64,000 bases of DNA from Mycobacterium genavense ATCC 51234. GTDB lineage: Bacteria; Actinomycetota; Actinomycetes; Mycobacteriales; Mycobacteriaceae. Where the stretch lies: NCBI RefSeq assembly GCF_000526915.1, contig NZ_JAGZ01000003.1:372001-436000 (forward strand). The letters are read 5' to 3'. The notes beneath the pieces are model-generated. The model had not been told where the DNA came from and made no database searches. It worked only from the letters and a program-made list of their open reading frames with translations. Shown here in pieces: positions 30,170 through 39,479 of the stretch. Within the stretch, counting starts at the first letter, position 1, and each line of letters starts with the position of its first letter. The position numbers were made by a program, and so were the translations under genes.

Positions 30170-32959
30170 CTAACCGCGCTTGGCGGCCTTTTTCGCCGGG
30201 GCCTTCCGCGCGCTTTTCTTGGCGGGCCGTTTCACCGGACTCCGGGCCCGCCGGTCGGCCAACAGCTCGGCGGCGCGCTGGTCGGTAATCGACATCACGT
30301 CGTCGCCCTTGCGGAGGCTGGCGTTAGTCTCGCCGTCGGTAACATAGGGCCCAAATCGCCCGTCCTTCACCACCATTGGCTTACCCGACACCGGGTCATT
30401 GCCCAGCTCGCGTAGCGGCGGGGCCGAAGCACTTTGCCGGCCACGTCGTTTCGGCTCGGAGTAGATCTTCAGCGCCTCATCGAGGGTGATGTCGAACATC
30501 ATCTCCTCGGTCGCCAGCGAACGAGAATCCGTGCCGCGCTTCAGGTATGGGCCGTAGCGGCCGTTCTGCGCGGTGATCTCCTCGCCCGAGGCAGGATCGA
30601 CACCGACCACCCGGGGCAGCGAGAGCAGCCGCAACGCGTCCTCGAGCGTGACCGTCTGCAAATCCATGGTGCGTAGCAGCGACCCGGTTCTGGGCTTGGG
30701 GCCGGTCGGCTTCTTGCCTTTTTTCGCCGGGGCCGCCTCGCCGTCCTCCGGAGGCGGTTCGGGCAGCACCTCGGTGACGTACGGCCCGTAACGGCCGTCC
30801 TTGGCGACGATTTCGTGGCCGGTCTCCGGGTCAATCCCCAGCGAGCGGCCCTCTTGCGGAGTGGCGAAAAGCTCCTCGGCCACCTCCAGCGTCAACTCGT
30901 CGGGAGTCAGCGAATCGTTGAGGTTGGCGCGCTGCGGCTTTGCCTTCCCGTCGTCGCCGAGGATCGTGCGCTCCAGGTACGGCCCGTTCTTACCGACCCG
31001 GACGTAAACCGGACGCCCCTCCGAATCGTCAAACAGCTTGATGGAGTTGACTTCTCGGGCGTCGATACCCTCCAAGTTGACCCCGACGAGCTTCTTGAGC
31101 CCGCCGGCGCGCGCCACCGAATCCTGCACGCCGTGGTCGCCGCCGAAGTAGAAGTTGTTGAGCCAGTTGGTGCGTTGCTCGTTGCCGGACGCGATCGCGT
31201 CGAGCTCGTCTTCCATCGCCGCGGTGAAGTCGTAGTCGACGAGTCGGCCGAAATGCTGTTCCAGCAGACCCGTGACGGCGAACGCGACCCACGAGGGCAC
31301 CAGCGCGCTGCCCTTCTTGTGCACGTAGCCGCGGTCCTGGATGGTCTTGATGATCGACGAGTACGTCGACGGGCGGCCGATACCCAGCTCCTCGAGGGCC
31401 TTGACCAGCGAGGCCTCGGTGTAGCGGGCCGGCGGGTTGGTGGCGTGGCCGTCGGGGGTGAGCTCGAGGGCCGCCAACCGCTGTTCCTCCGTGAGGTGGG
31501 GCAGCCGGCGCTCGGCATCGTCGGCCTCGCCGCCGGCCAGCTCGTCGACGGTCTCGACGTAGGCCTTCAGGAAGCCGGCGAAGGTGATGGTCCGCCCGGT
31601 CGCGGAGAACACCACCGGCCGGTCGCCGGATTGGCCGTTGATCCGCAGACTCAGCGTGGTCCCGCGCGCGTCGGCCATCTGCGAGGCGACCGTGCGCTGC
31701 CAGATCAGCTCGTAGAGACGGAACTCGTCGCCGTCGAGCTCGCGGCACACGGCGTCCGGGGTGGCGAACGTTTCGCCCGCCGGGCGGATCGCCTCGTGCG
31801 CCTCCTGGGCGTTTTTGACCTTGCGGGTGTACTGGCGCGGCGACGGGGACACGTACTCGTCGCCGTAAAGCTGGCTGGCCTGGGTGCGGGCCGCGTTGAT
31901 CGCCGACTGCGACAGCGTCGTCGAGTCGGTACGCATATAGGTGATGTAGCCGTTTTCGTAGAGCCGCTGGGCGATGCTCATCGTCCGCTCGGACGAGAAG
32001 CGCAGCTTGCGGCCGGCCTCCTGCTGCAGCGTCGACGTCATGAACGGCGCGTACGGGCGGCGGGTGTAGGGCTTCTCCTCGACCGAGGCCACCGACAGCT
32101 GCGAGCCGCGCAGACCCGCGGCCAGCTCCGTGGCTCGTGCTTCGTCGAGCACCACGGCTTCGTCGGCCTTGCGCAGGACGCCCAGCGAGTCGAAATCGCG
32201 GCCGGTGGCGACCCGCAGTCCGTCGAGGGAGGTCAGCCGGGCGGTGAAGGTGGGCGGCTGCGCGTCGGGGTCGGAGATGCTGGCGTCCAGCTGGGCCAGA
32301 ATGTCCCAGTACGACGCGCTGCGGAACGCCATGCGGTCGCGTTCGCGCTGCACGATGATGCGGGTGGCCACGGACTGCACCCGGCCCGCCGACAACCGGG
32401 GCGCGACCTTCTTCCACAGCACCGGACTGACCTCGTAGCCGTACAAGCGGTCCAGAATGCGGCGGGTTTCCTGCGCGTCGACCAGGTCGATGTCGAGGTC
32501 GCGGGGGTTTTGCGCGGCCTCGAGGATGGCGGGCTCGGTGATCTCGTGGAACACCATCCGCTTGACCGGGATGCGCGGCTTCAGCGTCTCCATCAGGTGC
32601 CAGGCGATGGCCTCGCCCTCGCGGTCACCATCGGTGGCCAGGTAGAGCTCGTCGACGTCCTTCAACAGGCCCTTGAGCTCGGTGACCGTGCTCTTCTTTT
32701 CCGGGCTGATGATGTAGAGCGGTTCGAAGTCGGCGTCGACGTTGACTCCGAGCCGCGCCCAGGGCTCCGACTTGTACTTGGCCGGCACGTCGGCGGCGGC
32801 TCGGGGCAGGTCGCGGATGTGTCCTCGCGACGATTCGACGATGTAGGTGGAGCCCAGATAGCTCGCGAGTTTGCGCGCTTTCGTCGGCGACTCGACGATG
32901 ACAAGTCGCCTCCGGCTGCCATTGCCGCTGCCGTCGCGGCCTGATGTCGGGTCAGCCAC
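30170..32959 (-). CDS. topA: DNA topoisomerase I
   Basis: Type IA topoisomerase of 929 residues that relaxes negative supercoils. The Toprim domain shows VIVESPTKARK (Glu23) and TDGDREGEA (Asp110, Asp112, Glu114); catalytic Tyr341 is in YITYMRTDST. Four C-terminal repeat domains (each with a G-RYGPY- or G-FGPYV-type motif) replace the zinc fingers of E. coli TopA, and the protein ends in a Lys/Ala-rich tail (KRPAKKSARKAPAKKAAKRG), as in other mycobacteria. ATG at 32959. Convergent with the cyclase, only 10 bases apart. Intact over 2.8 kb. Confidence 0.97.
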   Translation of the reverse strand: MADPTSGRDGSGNGSRRRLVIVESPTKARKLASYLGSTYIVESSRGHIRDLPRAAADVPAKYKSEPWARLGVNVDADFEPLYIISPEKKSTVTELKGLLKDVDELYLATDGDREGEAIAWHLMETLKPRIPVKRMVFHEITEPAILEAAQNPRDLDIDLVDAQETRRILDRLYGYEVSPVLWKKVAPRLSAGRVQSVATRIIVQRERDRMAFRSASYWDILAQLDASISDPDAQPPTFTARLTSLDGLRVATGRDFDSLGVLRKADEAVVLDEARATELAAGLRGSQLSVASVEEKPYTRRPYAPFMTSTLQQEAGRKLRFSSERTMSIAQRLYENGYITYMRTDSTTLSQSAINAARTQASQLYGDEYVSPSPRQYTRKVKNAQEAHEAIRPAGETFATPDAVCRELDGDEFRLYELIWQRTVASQMADARGTTLSLRINGQSGDRPVVFSATGRTITFAGFLKAYVETVDELAGGEADDAERRLPHLTEEQRLAALELTPDGHATNPPARYTEASLVKALEELGIGRPSTYSSIIKTIQDRGYVHKKGSALVPSWVAFAVTGLLEQHFGRLVDYDFTAAMEDELDAIASGNEQRTNWLNNFYFGGDHGVQDSVARAGGLKKLVGVNLEGIDAREVNSIKLFDDSEGRPVYVRVGKNGPYLERTILGDDGKAKPQRANLNDSLTPDELTLEVAEELFATPQEGRSLGIDPETGHEIVAKDGRYGPYVTEVLPEPPPEDGEAAPAKKGKKPTGPKPRTGSLLRTMDLQTVTLEDALRLLSLPRVVGVDPASGEEITAQNGRYGPYLKRGTDSRSLATEEMMFDITLDEALKIYSEPKRRGRQSASAPPLRELGNDPVSGKPMVVKDGRFGPYVTDGETNASLRKGDDVMSITDQRAAELLADRRARSPVKRPAKKSARKAPAKKAAKRG

Positions 32960-33140
32960 CTGCGCTTACGCTCCATATCTGCTCCCGGTCCCGTGCGGGA
33001 CCGCCCTGGGAGGAAGAATGACAGGCAGACGTCTGAAATTCCGCTGAAATTCAAATACGCCGACGTTCCTACCCTTCGGGCACCTGACAATTTCGCACCC
33101 GGAGGCAGGCCGACGCAAACCGACTCCCCGGGCGGGCGGG

Positions 33141-33731
33141 CTAGACCCGCGGCCACAGCGCCGACGCCTCGGCGCCGTCGGGATGTTCCCCCACGTTCTC
33201 TACCAGCCGCGATAGCCTGCGGCGTCCGCTGATCCGCAGCGCCGGGCGCCCGCCGCGGGTGCCGATCAAGGTGGGCGCGATCCCGACCCGCATCAGCGCC
33301 GAGGCCAGCGGCGAATGGGTGTCCGGGGCGTGTGGATCCAGGCCCAGTTGATAGTGGTCGCCCTCCGGCGTGCCGGCCGCGATGGTCCAGGCCCGCAACT
33401 CGCGCGGGCCGGGCAGCCATCGGGGCGGCACAGTCTTGACCGCCCCGCGCGTCCATTCGGCGGCGATCGCCGTCAGCGACGGGTCGACCGCGGTCCGCAC
33501 CAGGGGCGTGTCCTCGTCGGTGCGGCCGATTTCGGGGACCAAGCCGGCCTCGGCGATCATCTCGGCCAGAGCCGAGGCGCGCCACTGCTGGTCCACGACG
33601 ACCGACAGCCGGGCGCCACGACCCTCGGCAGCGCCCACCGTCACGATTTGGCCAGAAGCCGCCAGCACCCCGCACAGGTCGGCGACCGCGGGCGGCACCG
33701 CCTCCGCAGTGAAGAAGGAAAGCTGGCTCAC
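33141..33731 (-). CDS. Conserved actinobacterial protein (Rv3647c-like)
   Basis: A 196-residue cytoplasmic protein found between cspA and topA in mycobacteria. No catalytic motif is recognised; the C-terminal half (GGRPALRISGRRRLSRLVENVG) is basic and may fold like a small nucleic-acid-binding domain, but this is only an impression. The start is GTG at 33731 (VSQLSFFTAEA), in agreement with the M. tuberculosis annotation; the frame remains open through the cspA terminator, which speaks against the longer form. Function unknown. Confidence 0.8.
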   Translation of the reverse strand: MSQLSFFTAEAVPPAVADLCGVLAASGQIVTVGAAEGRGARLSVVVDQQWRASALAEMIAEAGLVPEIGRTDEDTPLVRTAVDPSLTAIAAEWTRGAVKTVPPRWLPGPRELRAWTIAAGTPEGDHYQLGLDPHAPDTHSPLASALMRVGIAPTLIGTRGGRPALRISGRRRLSRLVENVGEHPDGAEASALWPRV

Positions 33732-33844
33732 CACATCGACAGTAAGCCAGCCTGCCCGTCGCCGCTTTGAGGCATCCGGCGCGCCGGGACACCCGGCGTG
33801 TCGCCCGCTTGGGGCCGAAGGTTGCCCGGGAGTGAATAGATAGT

Positions 33845-33892
33845 GAAAACCCCCCGGCGGCACCCGCAAAGCGGGTTGCACGGGGGGTTTTC
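33845..33892 (-). terminator. Strong hairpin terminator downstream of cspA
   Basis: GAAAACCCCCC (33845-33855) is perfectly complementary to GGGGGGTTTTC (33882-33892), extendable by one G-C pair, with a smaller CCCGC/GCGGG hairpin inside. The flanking A4/T4 tracts let it work on either strand. It follows the cspA stop by 16 bases. Confidence 0.85.
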
Positions 33893-33908
33893 GTCAGAAT
33901 CCGCTCGA

Positions 33909-34112
33909 TTAGACGGAGCGGACTCCGGTGGCCTGGGGGCCCTTAGGGCTGTGGCCGATCTCAAACTCGACCTTCTGATTTTCTTCGAGGGTGCGGAAGC
34001 CCGAACCCTGGATCTCCGTGTAGTGGACAAAAACATCCGCGGAACCATCCTCGGGGGCGATGAAACCGAACCCCTTCTCCGCGTTGAACCACTTCACAGT
34101 TCCCTGTGGCAT
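33909..34112 (-). CDS. cspA: Cold-shock protein A
   Basis: A 67-residue single cold-shock domain. RNP1 KGFGFIAP and RNP2 VFVHYTEI bind single-stranded RNA or DNA; the protein acts as an RNA chaperone. ATG at 34112 has AAGGAAAG about 8 bases upstream. The region up to the divergent helicase gene is 248 bases, enough for the long 5' leader usual for cspA mRNAs, but I cannot place its promoter. A strong terminator follows. Confidence 0.96.
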   Translation of the reverse strand: MPQGTVKWFNAEKGFGFIAPEDGSADVFVHYTEIQGSGFRTLEENQKVEFEIGHSPKGPQATGVRSV

Positions 34113-34360
34113 TTCTCGATCTTTCCTTTTCTTCAAGGTTCGGAGCACCGCTTTTCGGTGCCCCGGGCCCGTTGTCGCCGCCATACCTCGCGGAGTCGTC
34201 GGAACTTCACCCGAACGTTAACCTCGCAGGAACCGCGGGTCGCAACGTCGATCCTGCGAAGTTTTGACACGAACACAGAAGCTACGACCGCAAACAGTCA
34301 ATCACGTTCAACGCGTCGGCGACAGACTTGTGTCCCCGACTGATTCTTGGAGGGTGCGAC

Positions 34361-36664
34361 GTGGCGAGTTTCGGCAGCGACCTGCTCGCCGTCGCGCTCG
34401 CCGGAACCGCGCCGGACGAGCATCCGCTGCGCCACGTCGCGGAGCTGCCGGCCCGGACCGGCCGGCCCCACAGGTGGCCGGAATGGGCCGAATCCGACGT
34501 CATCGCGGCCTTCACCGCCCGTGGCATCAGCGCGCCGTGGTCACACCAGGCGCAGGCCGCCGAATTGGCCCACGCCGGGCGTCATGTCGTGGTCAGCACC
34601 GGCACCGCGTCGGGCAAGTCGCTGGCCTATCAATTGCCGGTGCTCAATGCGCTGGCGACGGATCCGTTGGCCCGAGTGCTGTACCTGTCGCCGACGAAAG
34701 CCCTTGGTCACGACCAGTTGCGCGCCGCGCACGCACTGACGGCCGCCGTGCCGAAACTGGCCGACGCGGCGCCGGTCGCCTACGACGGGGACAGTCTCGC
34801 CGAGGTGCGCCGCTTCGCGCGCGAGCGCTCCCGCTGGCTGTTTTCCAACCCGGACATGATCCACTTGTCCATTTTGCGGAATCATCCGCGCTGGGCCGTG
34901 TTCCTGCGCGGCCTGCGCTTCGTGATCGTCGACGAATGCCATTACTACCGCGGTGTTTTCGGCTCCAACGTGGCGATGGTACTGCGCCGGCTGTTGCGCC
35001 TGTGTGCGCGGTACTCCAGCGCGCCGACGGTGATTTTCGCCAGTGCGACGACGGATTCACCCGGCACGACAGCGTCCGAACTGATCGGCCTGCCCGTCGA
35101 AGAGGTCACCGAAGACGGCTCACCGCAGGGTGAACGCACCGTCGCGCTGTGGGAGCCCGCGCTGCGCACCGACGTCACCGGTGAGCACGGCGCCCCGGTG
35201 CGCCGTTCGGCCGGTGTCGAGGCGGCCCGGGTGATGGCCGACCTGATCGCCGAGGGCGCGCAGACCCTGACGTTCGTGCGCTCCCGGCGGGCGGCCGAAT
35301 TGACCGCGCTGGGCGCCCGGGCGCGGCTGGACGACGTCGCCCCGGACCTGTCGCAGCAGGTCGCCTCATACCGGGCCGGTTATCTCGCCGAGGACCGCAA
35401 CGCGCTGGAGCGCGCGCTGGCCGAGGGCCGGTTGCGGGGCCTGGCCACCACCAACGCGCTGGAATTGGGCGTCGACATCGCCGGACTGGACGCGGTGGTG
35501 CTGGCCGGATTTCCCGGCACGGTCGCCTCGTTTTGGCAACAGGCCGGCCGGTCGGGGCGGCGCGGGCAGGGCGCGCTGGTGGTGCTGATCGCCCGCGACG
35601 ACCCGCTGGACACGTATCTGGTGCACAATCCCGCAGCGCTGCTGGGCAAGCCGGTCGAACGGGTGGTGATCGACCCGGCCAACCCCTACCTTCTCGGTCC
35701 CCAACTACTTTGTGCTGCAACAGAATTACCGCTCGACGAGGCAGAAGTTCGAGAGTTCGGTGCCGCAGGCGTGGCCGAGGGACTGGTCGACGACGGGCTG
35801 TTGCGCCGCCGCGGCGACAAGTACTTCCCCGCACCGGGCCTAGAACCGCATGGGGCGGTGGACATCCGAGGCTCGACGGGCGGCCAGGTCGTCATCGTGG
35901 AAGCCGACACCGGGCGGCTGCTGGGCAGCACCGGAGTCGGGCAGGCGCCCGCCTCGGTGCACCCGGGCGCGGTTTATCTGCACCAGGGCGACACGTATGT
36001 CGTCGATTCGCTGGATCTCGACGACGCGATCGCGTTCGTGCACGCCGAGGATCCCGGCTATGCAACGTTTGCGCGCGAAATCACCGACATCAAGGTCACG
36101 GGCACCGGCGAGCAGTCGACGTTCGGTGCGGTGACTCTGGGCGTGGTGCCGGTCCGGGTCATTCACCAGGTCGTGGGCTATCTGCGTCGGCGGTTGTCCG
36201 GTGAGGTCATCGATTTCGTCGAGCTGGACATGCCCGAGCACGTCCTGGACACCATCGCGGTGATGTACACGATCACACCGGAAGCGTTGGCGAGCAATGG
36301 AATTGATGCAGCGCGGATTCCCGGCTCGTTGCACGCGGCCGAACACGCCGCGATTGGGCTGCTACCGTTGGTGGCCAGCTGCGACCGCGGGGATATCGGC
36401 GGGATGTCCACCGCGGTCGGCCCGTTGGGCGAGCCCAGCGTGTTCGTCTACGACGGGTACCCGGGCGGAGCGGGATTCGCCGAATGCGGATTCCGCCAAG
36501 CACGAACCTGGCTCAGTGCCACCGCCGCGGCCATCGAGGCGTGTGAATGCCCGATGGGCTGTCCATCCTGCGTGCAGTCCCCCAAATGCGGCAACGGTAA
36601 TGACCCGCTGGACAAGGCGGGCGCTGTGCAAGTGCTCAGGCTCGTGCTGGGGGAGTTGCCGTAG
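34361..36664 (+). CDS. sftH: Superfamily II DNA helicase SftH (MrfA/Hrq1 type, Rv3649-like)
   Basis: A 767-residue 3'-to-5' DNA-dependent ATPase and helicase. Motif I is TGTASGKSLAYQLP, motif II VDECHYYRG, motif VI QQAGRSGRRGQG. The C-terminal DUF1998 domain ends in a four-Cys cluster (CECPMGCPSC then KCGNGNDPLD). M. smegmatis SftH is the characterised relative; the Bacillus homologue MrfA repairs mitomycin damage, so a repair role is likely. GTG at 34361 is chosen for GGAGG 7 bases upstream; the frame is open for 11 more codons. Divergent from cspA. Confidence 0.93.
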   Translation: MASFGSDLLAVALAGTAPDEHPLRHVAELPARTGRPHRWPEWAESDVIAAFTARGISAPWSHQAQAAELAHAGRHVVVSTGTASGKSLAYQLPVLNALATDPLARVLYLSPTKALGHDQLRAAHALTAAVPKLADAAPVAYDGDSLAEVRRFARERSRWLFSNPDMIHLSILRNHPRWAVFLRGLRFVIVDECHYYRGVFGSNVAMVLRRLLRLCARYSSAPTVIFASATTDSPGTTASELIGLPVEEVTEDGSPQGERTVALWEPALRTDVTGEHGAPVRRSAGVEAARVMADLIAEGAQTLTFVRSRRAAELTALGARARLDDVAPDLSQQVASYRAGYLAEDRNALERALAEGRLRGLATTNALELGVDIAGLDAVVLAGFPGTVASFWQQAGRSGRRGQGALVVLIARDDPLDTYLVHNPAALLGKPVERVVIDPANPYLLGPQLLCAATELPLDEAEVREFGAAGVAEGLVDDGLLRRRGDKYFPAPGLEPHGAVDIRGSTGGQVVIVEADTGRLLGSTGVGQAPASVHPGAVYLHQGDTYVVDSLDLDDAIAFVHAEDPGYATFAREITDIKVTGTGEQSTFGAVTLGVVPVRVIHQVVGYLRRRLSGEVIDFVELDMPEHVLDTIAVMYTITPEALASNGIDAARIPGSLHAAEHAAIGLLPLVASCDRGDIGGMSTAVGPLGEPSVFVYDGYPGGAGFAECGFRQARTWLSATAAAIEACECPMGCPSCVQSPKCGNGNDPLDKAGAVQVLRLVLGELP

Positions 36665-36974
36665 CGATCGCGCCGAGCAATCCACGGACGGCGACCGACC
36701 CCTCGACGGTCGACCTCCACGGAACTGCATACAACAACCGCCGAATGCGTTTCCGTTTACCGAAGAAACGCCAGCATGCTGTCTCAAAGCGCGACCAACG
36801 GCCGGAGCAGAAAACCTACCAAGGCTGTGATGGCGTTTGCAAACTTACCAGTAACTTAGCGGCGGCGAAGTCGATTCGACCTATCGCCGAACCGGTGTCG
36901 CGACGGATTTGCTGGCGCAATGACCGTCCGCCCGGGGATCCCTCCGAGTCCGGGTGCGCCCTAAAATTGACCGC
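36665..36974. other. Intergenic region sftH/Rv3651
   Basis: 310 bases without a supported gene. M. tuberculosis has a PE gene (Rv3650) here; I see no PE-like start or remnant. The Rv3651-like promoter should lie near the right end, but no clear -10/-35 pair stands out. Confidence 0.4.
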
Positions 36975-38012
36975 ATGGCCCACGACTGGTTGCTCGTGGA
37001 GACACTGGGGGACGAGCCCGCCGTGGTAGCACAGGGGCGGCAACTCAAGAACCTTGTCCCGATCACGACTTTTCTCCGCCGCAGTCCCCACCTCGCCGCC
37101 GTCCGCACCGCGATCGCGGAGTCGATGCGCAGCGGGCAGAGCCTGACCAGCATCACTCCCAAGCACGACCGGGTGATCCGCACCGAACCGGTCGTCATGT
37201 CGGACGGCTGCATCCACGGTGTGCACGTGTGGACCGGACCCGCCGACATCGAGCCACCCGAGCGGCCCACCGCGGGCCCGCTGAAGTGGGACTTGACCCT
37301 TGGGGTGGCCACCGACACCCGCGAGTCGCTGGCGATCAGCGGCAAGAACCCCGACGTCGAAGTCATTTTCGGCCGGGCGTTTGCCGAAGACCTCCCTTCG
37401 CGGGAGCTCAATCCGAACGAAACCAAAGTGCTTGCCATGGCGGTCAAGGCAGTGCCGGGCCAAACTATCTGCAGCACTTGGGATCTCACCGACTGGCAGG
37501 GAAATCCTATCCGGATAGGCTTCATTGGCCGCAGCGCGCTGGAACCCGGGCCGAACGGCAAGGACCACCTGGTCGCCCGCGCGATGAACTGGCGCGCCGA
37601 GCTCAACGGCCCGATTGTCTCCACCGACGACCTGGCCCTGCGAATCCTCAACGGGCTACGGCAGGGCGGAGTGCACCGGGCGCTCGTCGACCTGAACAAC
37701 TGGACCCTGCTGAAGTGGCTCGACGCGCCTTGCACCTTTTACGACTGGCGGGGCGCCGACAAAGACCAGCCGAAGGTCCATCCCGATGACGTGCACCAAA
37801 TGTCGTCGATGACAAAGGAATTCGGTAGGGGATCGACTAACCGCATGCTGCGGATGCGCGGCTTCGACGGCAAGTGGGTGCCGGTGCATGTGACGGCCAA
37901 CCGCGTGGAACTCGAACCCGACACCTTCGTCGGGCTGCTCTCGCTGCGCTTGCCCAGCGACGAGGAGCTGGCCAACGCCGGGCTACCAACGGCTGCGGAA
38001 GGCAGCGCCTGA
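36975..38012 (+). CDS. PAS-GAF-PAS protein (Rv3651-like)
   Basis: A 345-residue cytoplasmic protein, the same length as M. tuberculosis Rv3651, whose structure was described as tandem PAS, GAF and PAS domains without an output domain. The primary sequence shows no catalytic motif; HDWLLVETLGDEPAVVAQGR is the conserved start. It probably senses a ligand or acts as a signalling partner. ATG at 36975 (AHDWLL). Its TGA is directly next to the stop of the convergent Tad-locus gene. Confidence 0.85.
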   Translation: MAHDWLLVETLGDEPAVVAQGRQLKNLVPITTFLRRSPHLAAVRTAIAESMRSGQSLTSITPKHDRVIRTEPVVMSDGCIHGVHVWTGPADIEPPERPTAGPLKWDLTLGVATDTRESLAISGKNPDVEVIFGRAFAEDLPSRELNPNETKVLAMAVKAVPGQTICSTWDLTDWQGNPIRIGFIGRSALEPGPNGKDHLVARAMNWRAELNGPIVSTDDLALRILNGLRQGGVHRALVDLNNWTLLKWLDAPCTFYDWRGADKDQPKVHPDDVHQMSSMTKEFGRGSTNRMLRMRGFDGKWVPVHVTANRVELEPDTFVGLLSLRLPSDEELANAGLPTAAEGSA

Positions 38013-38348
38013 TCATGGCGCGTCGACCGGCCCGGCCCGGGCGGCGGCCTCGGCCACCCCGCCGAACAGTGCCGCGACGCGCACGGTGACGACGACGTCG
38101 AGATCGTCGGCCCGGCAGCCTACATCGCCGATTCACATGCCGCGGGCCACCGCACTGGCCCGGGCGCAGGCCGCCTCGGCTCCGGAAGGCAGCCGCGCCG
38201 CGGCGGCCAGCGCGGCCAGGTCCGCGGCCGCCTGCGCGCGATGGCGTGCCACCACCGCGGATCCGAGGTACGCACCGGCAGCCGTGACGCACAGCAGCAC
38301 CGCGACCATCGCCGCCGCGAGTACGGTCGCCGAACCGCGGTCATCCCG
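38013..38348 (-). pseudogene. TadE-like secretion-neighbourhood protein, nonsense-mutated (Rv3654c-like)
   Basis: DDRGSATVLAAAMVAVLLCV begins a TadE-like protein with one membrane segment and HRAQAAADLAALAAAARLP after it. The frame then meets TGA at 38135-38133 and continues as IGDVGCRADDLDVVVTVRV to TGA at 38013. The M. tuberculosis protein has an Arg at the stop, so CGA to TGA is the likely change; about 40 residues are lost. Its start overlaps the end of the preceding TadE gene and is not clear (no ATG/GTG near 38348; inner ATG in AAAMVAV). A pseudopilin-like role in the Tad machine is inferred. Confidence 0.75.
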
Positions 38349-38643
38349 AAGGCTCCGCCGCCGAGACCGCGTTGGCGCTGATGTCCAACGCGGGCAGCAC
38401 CTTCGAGTGCGCCACCACCGTGGCCACCAGGAAGTCTCCGTCGCGGCGGACCTGGACCCGCGATCCGCCCGGGGCGATGCGCCGGGCCGCGGCGAGCGCC
38501 GAACGTTCGTCGCCACGCGCGGCCAGTCGGGCGGCCTCGCGGGCGGCCTCGACACAGCGAACCTGCATCGACACGGCATTGATGCCGGCCAGGCATCCCA
38601 CCAGCACGGTAACCAGCGCGGCGATCGCCAATACCGCTTCCAC
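38341..38643 (-). CDS. TadE-like pilus protein (Rv3655c-like)
   Basis: A single-span TadE-family protein: ADCRGASTVEAVLAIAALVT with the STVE pseudopilin-like signature and a hydrophobic stretch, then AVSMQVRCVEAAREAARLAA and a basic domain. The open frame extends upstream into the pilin gene but has no ATG, GTG or TTG there; the first usable start is the GTG at 38643, inside STVEAVL, giving 100 residues and removing part of the signature. Homologues begin some 15 residues earlier, so the start may have been lost. Located between the pilin and the nonsense-mutated Rv3654c-like gene. Confidence 0.7.
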   Translation of the reverse strand: MEAVLAIAALVTVLVGCLAGINAVSMQVRCVEAAREAARLAARGDERSALAAARRIAPGGSRVQVRRDGDFLVATVVAHSKVLPALDISANAVSAAEPSG

Positions 38644-38666
38644 GGTGCTCGCACCACGGCAATCGG

Positions 38667-38867
38667 CTAGACCTTGGTGTTGAACGCACGACCGATGATG
38701 TTGGTCAGCGCCGACACGATTGAATTGCCGGTGACGACGGTGTAGAGAATCGCGCCGAACGCGGCCGCGGCGACGGTACCGATCGCATACTCCACAGTCG
38801 ACATCCCCGACTCGTCGGTGGCGAGCATCGCCATCCGCGCCGTCAGCGCCCGAAACATCTTGATCAC
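38667..38867 (-). CDS. Flp pilin-like protein, DUF4244 (Rv3656c-like)
   Basis: A 66-residue protein with GMSTVEYAIGTVAAAAFGAI, the G-STVEY signature of Flp-type pilins, where a prepilin peptidase would cut before the hydrophobic helix. This is the structural subunit of the locus. GAGGGG lies about 8 bases before GTG at 38867; ATG at 38858 and TTG at 38870 are alternatives. It appears intact although the assembly ATPase and one platform protein are broken. Confidence 0.88.
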   Translation of the reverse strand: MIKMFRALTARMAMLATDESGMSTVEYAIGTVAAAAFGAILYTVVTGNSIVSALTNIIGRAFNTKV

Positions 38868-38891
38868 CAATGTATCCCCTCTGTTGTAATT

Positions 38892-39479
38892 TCACAGCAA
38901 GCCCGATTGCAAGACGTCCCCGGCCAGCCCCGCCACCACCGGGACGATGCCGAGGCAGACGAACGCCGGCAGGAAGCACAACCCGAGCGGTCCGGCGATC
39001 AACACACCCGCCCGCTCGGCGGATGCCGCGGCGGTGTGCGCGGCGTCGTGACGGGACTGCTCGGCCAACTCGGCGACGCCGCCGGCCAGCGCCGCGCCCG
39101 ACGATGCCGACTGTCGCGCCAGTCGCAGCAACGCCTCGGTCTGCACGTCGACCGGTTTCCCGGGTGAGATCGACCATGCGACAGCGGGATCGGCGCCCAG
39201 CGCCAGCAGATCGGCGGCCCGCCGCAATACCCCGGCCAGCTGCGCCGGCGCGGAATCGGCGGTTGCGGCCGCCGCGGTCGACACGGCCATCCCGGCCTGC
39301 AGGCACACCGCCAGTACGTCGAGGCTAGCAGCGACGGCCAGCGGGTCCGGCCCGCTCGCGGATGCGGCGCGCAGCGCGGGCCGAAGCCGTTGCGCACGAA
39401 CAATGGCGCGGGCGCGTGCCGTCGACGGCCCGGGTGCGATCAACAACGCCAAGGCCAGTAGCACCGTTGCGGCGCTCAT
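38892..39479 (-). CDS. TadC-like type II/IV secretion platform protein (Rv3657c-like)
   Basis: A 195-residue integral membrane protein with a T2SF/TadC domain: N-terminal helix ATVLLALALLIAPG, cytoplasmic alpha-helical domain around DVLAVCLQAGMAVSTAAA, and C-terminal helices AGVLIAGPLGLCFLPAF and VPVVAGLAGDVL. It should pair with the TadB-like protein to form the inner-membrane platform. ATG at 39479 overlaps the TadB-like stop by four bases (ATGA). Open reading frame intact. Confidence 0.88.
   Translation of the reverse strand: MSAATVLLALALLIAPGPSTARARAIVRAQRLRPALRAASASGPDPLAVAASLDVLAVCLQAGMAVSTAAAATADSAPAQLAGVLRRAADLLALGADPAVAWSISPGKPVDVQTEALLRLARQSASSGAALAGGVAELAEQSRHDAAHTAAASAERAGVLIAGPLGLCFLPAFVCLGIVPVVAGLAGDVLQSGLL

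Noticed and set aside
30815..32944. A 709-codon open frame on the plus strand opposite topA
   Set aside because: It is antisense to a clearly intact topoisomerase; long antisense frames are common in high-GC genes with G/C third positions. Its Arg/Gly/Val-rich translation has no recognised family.
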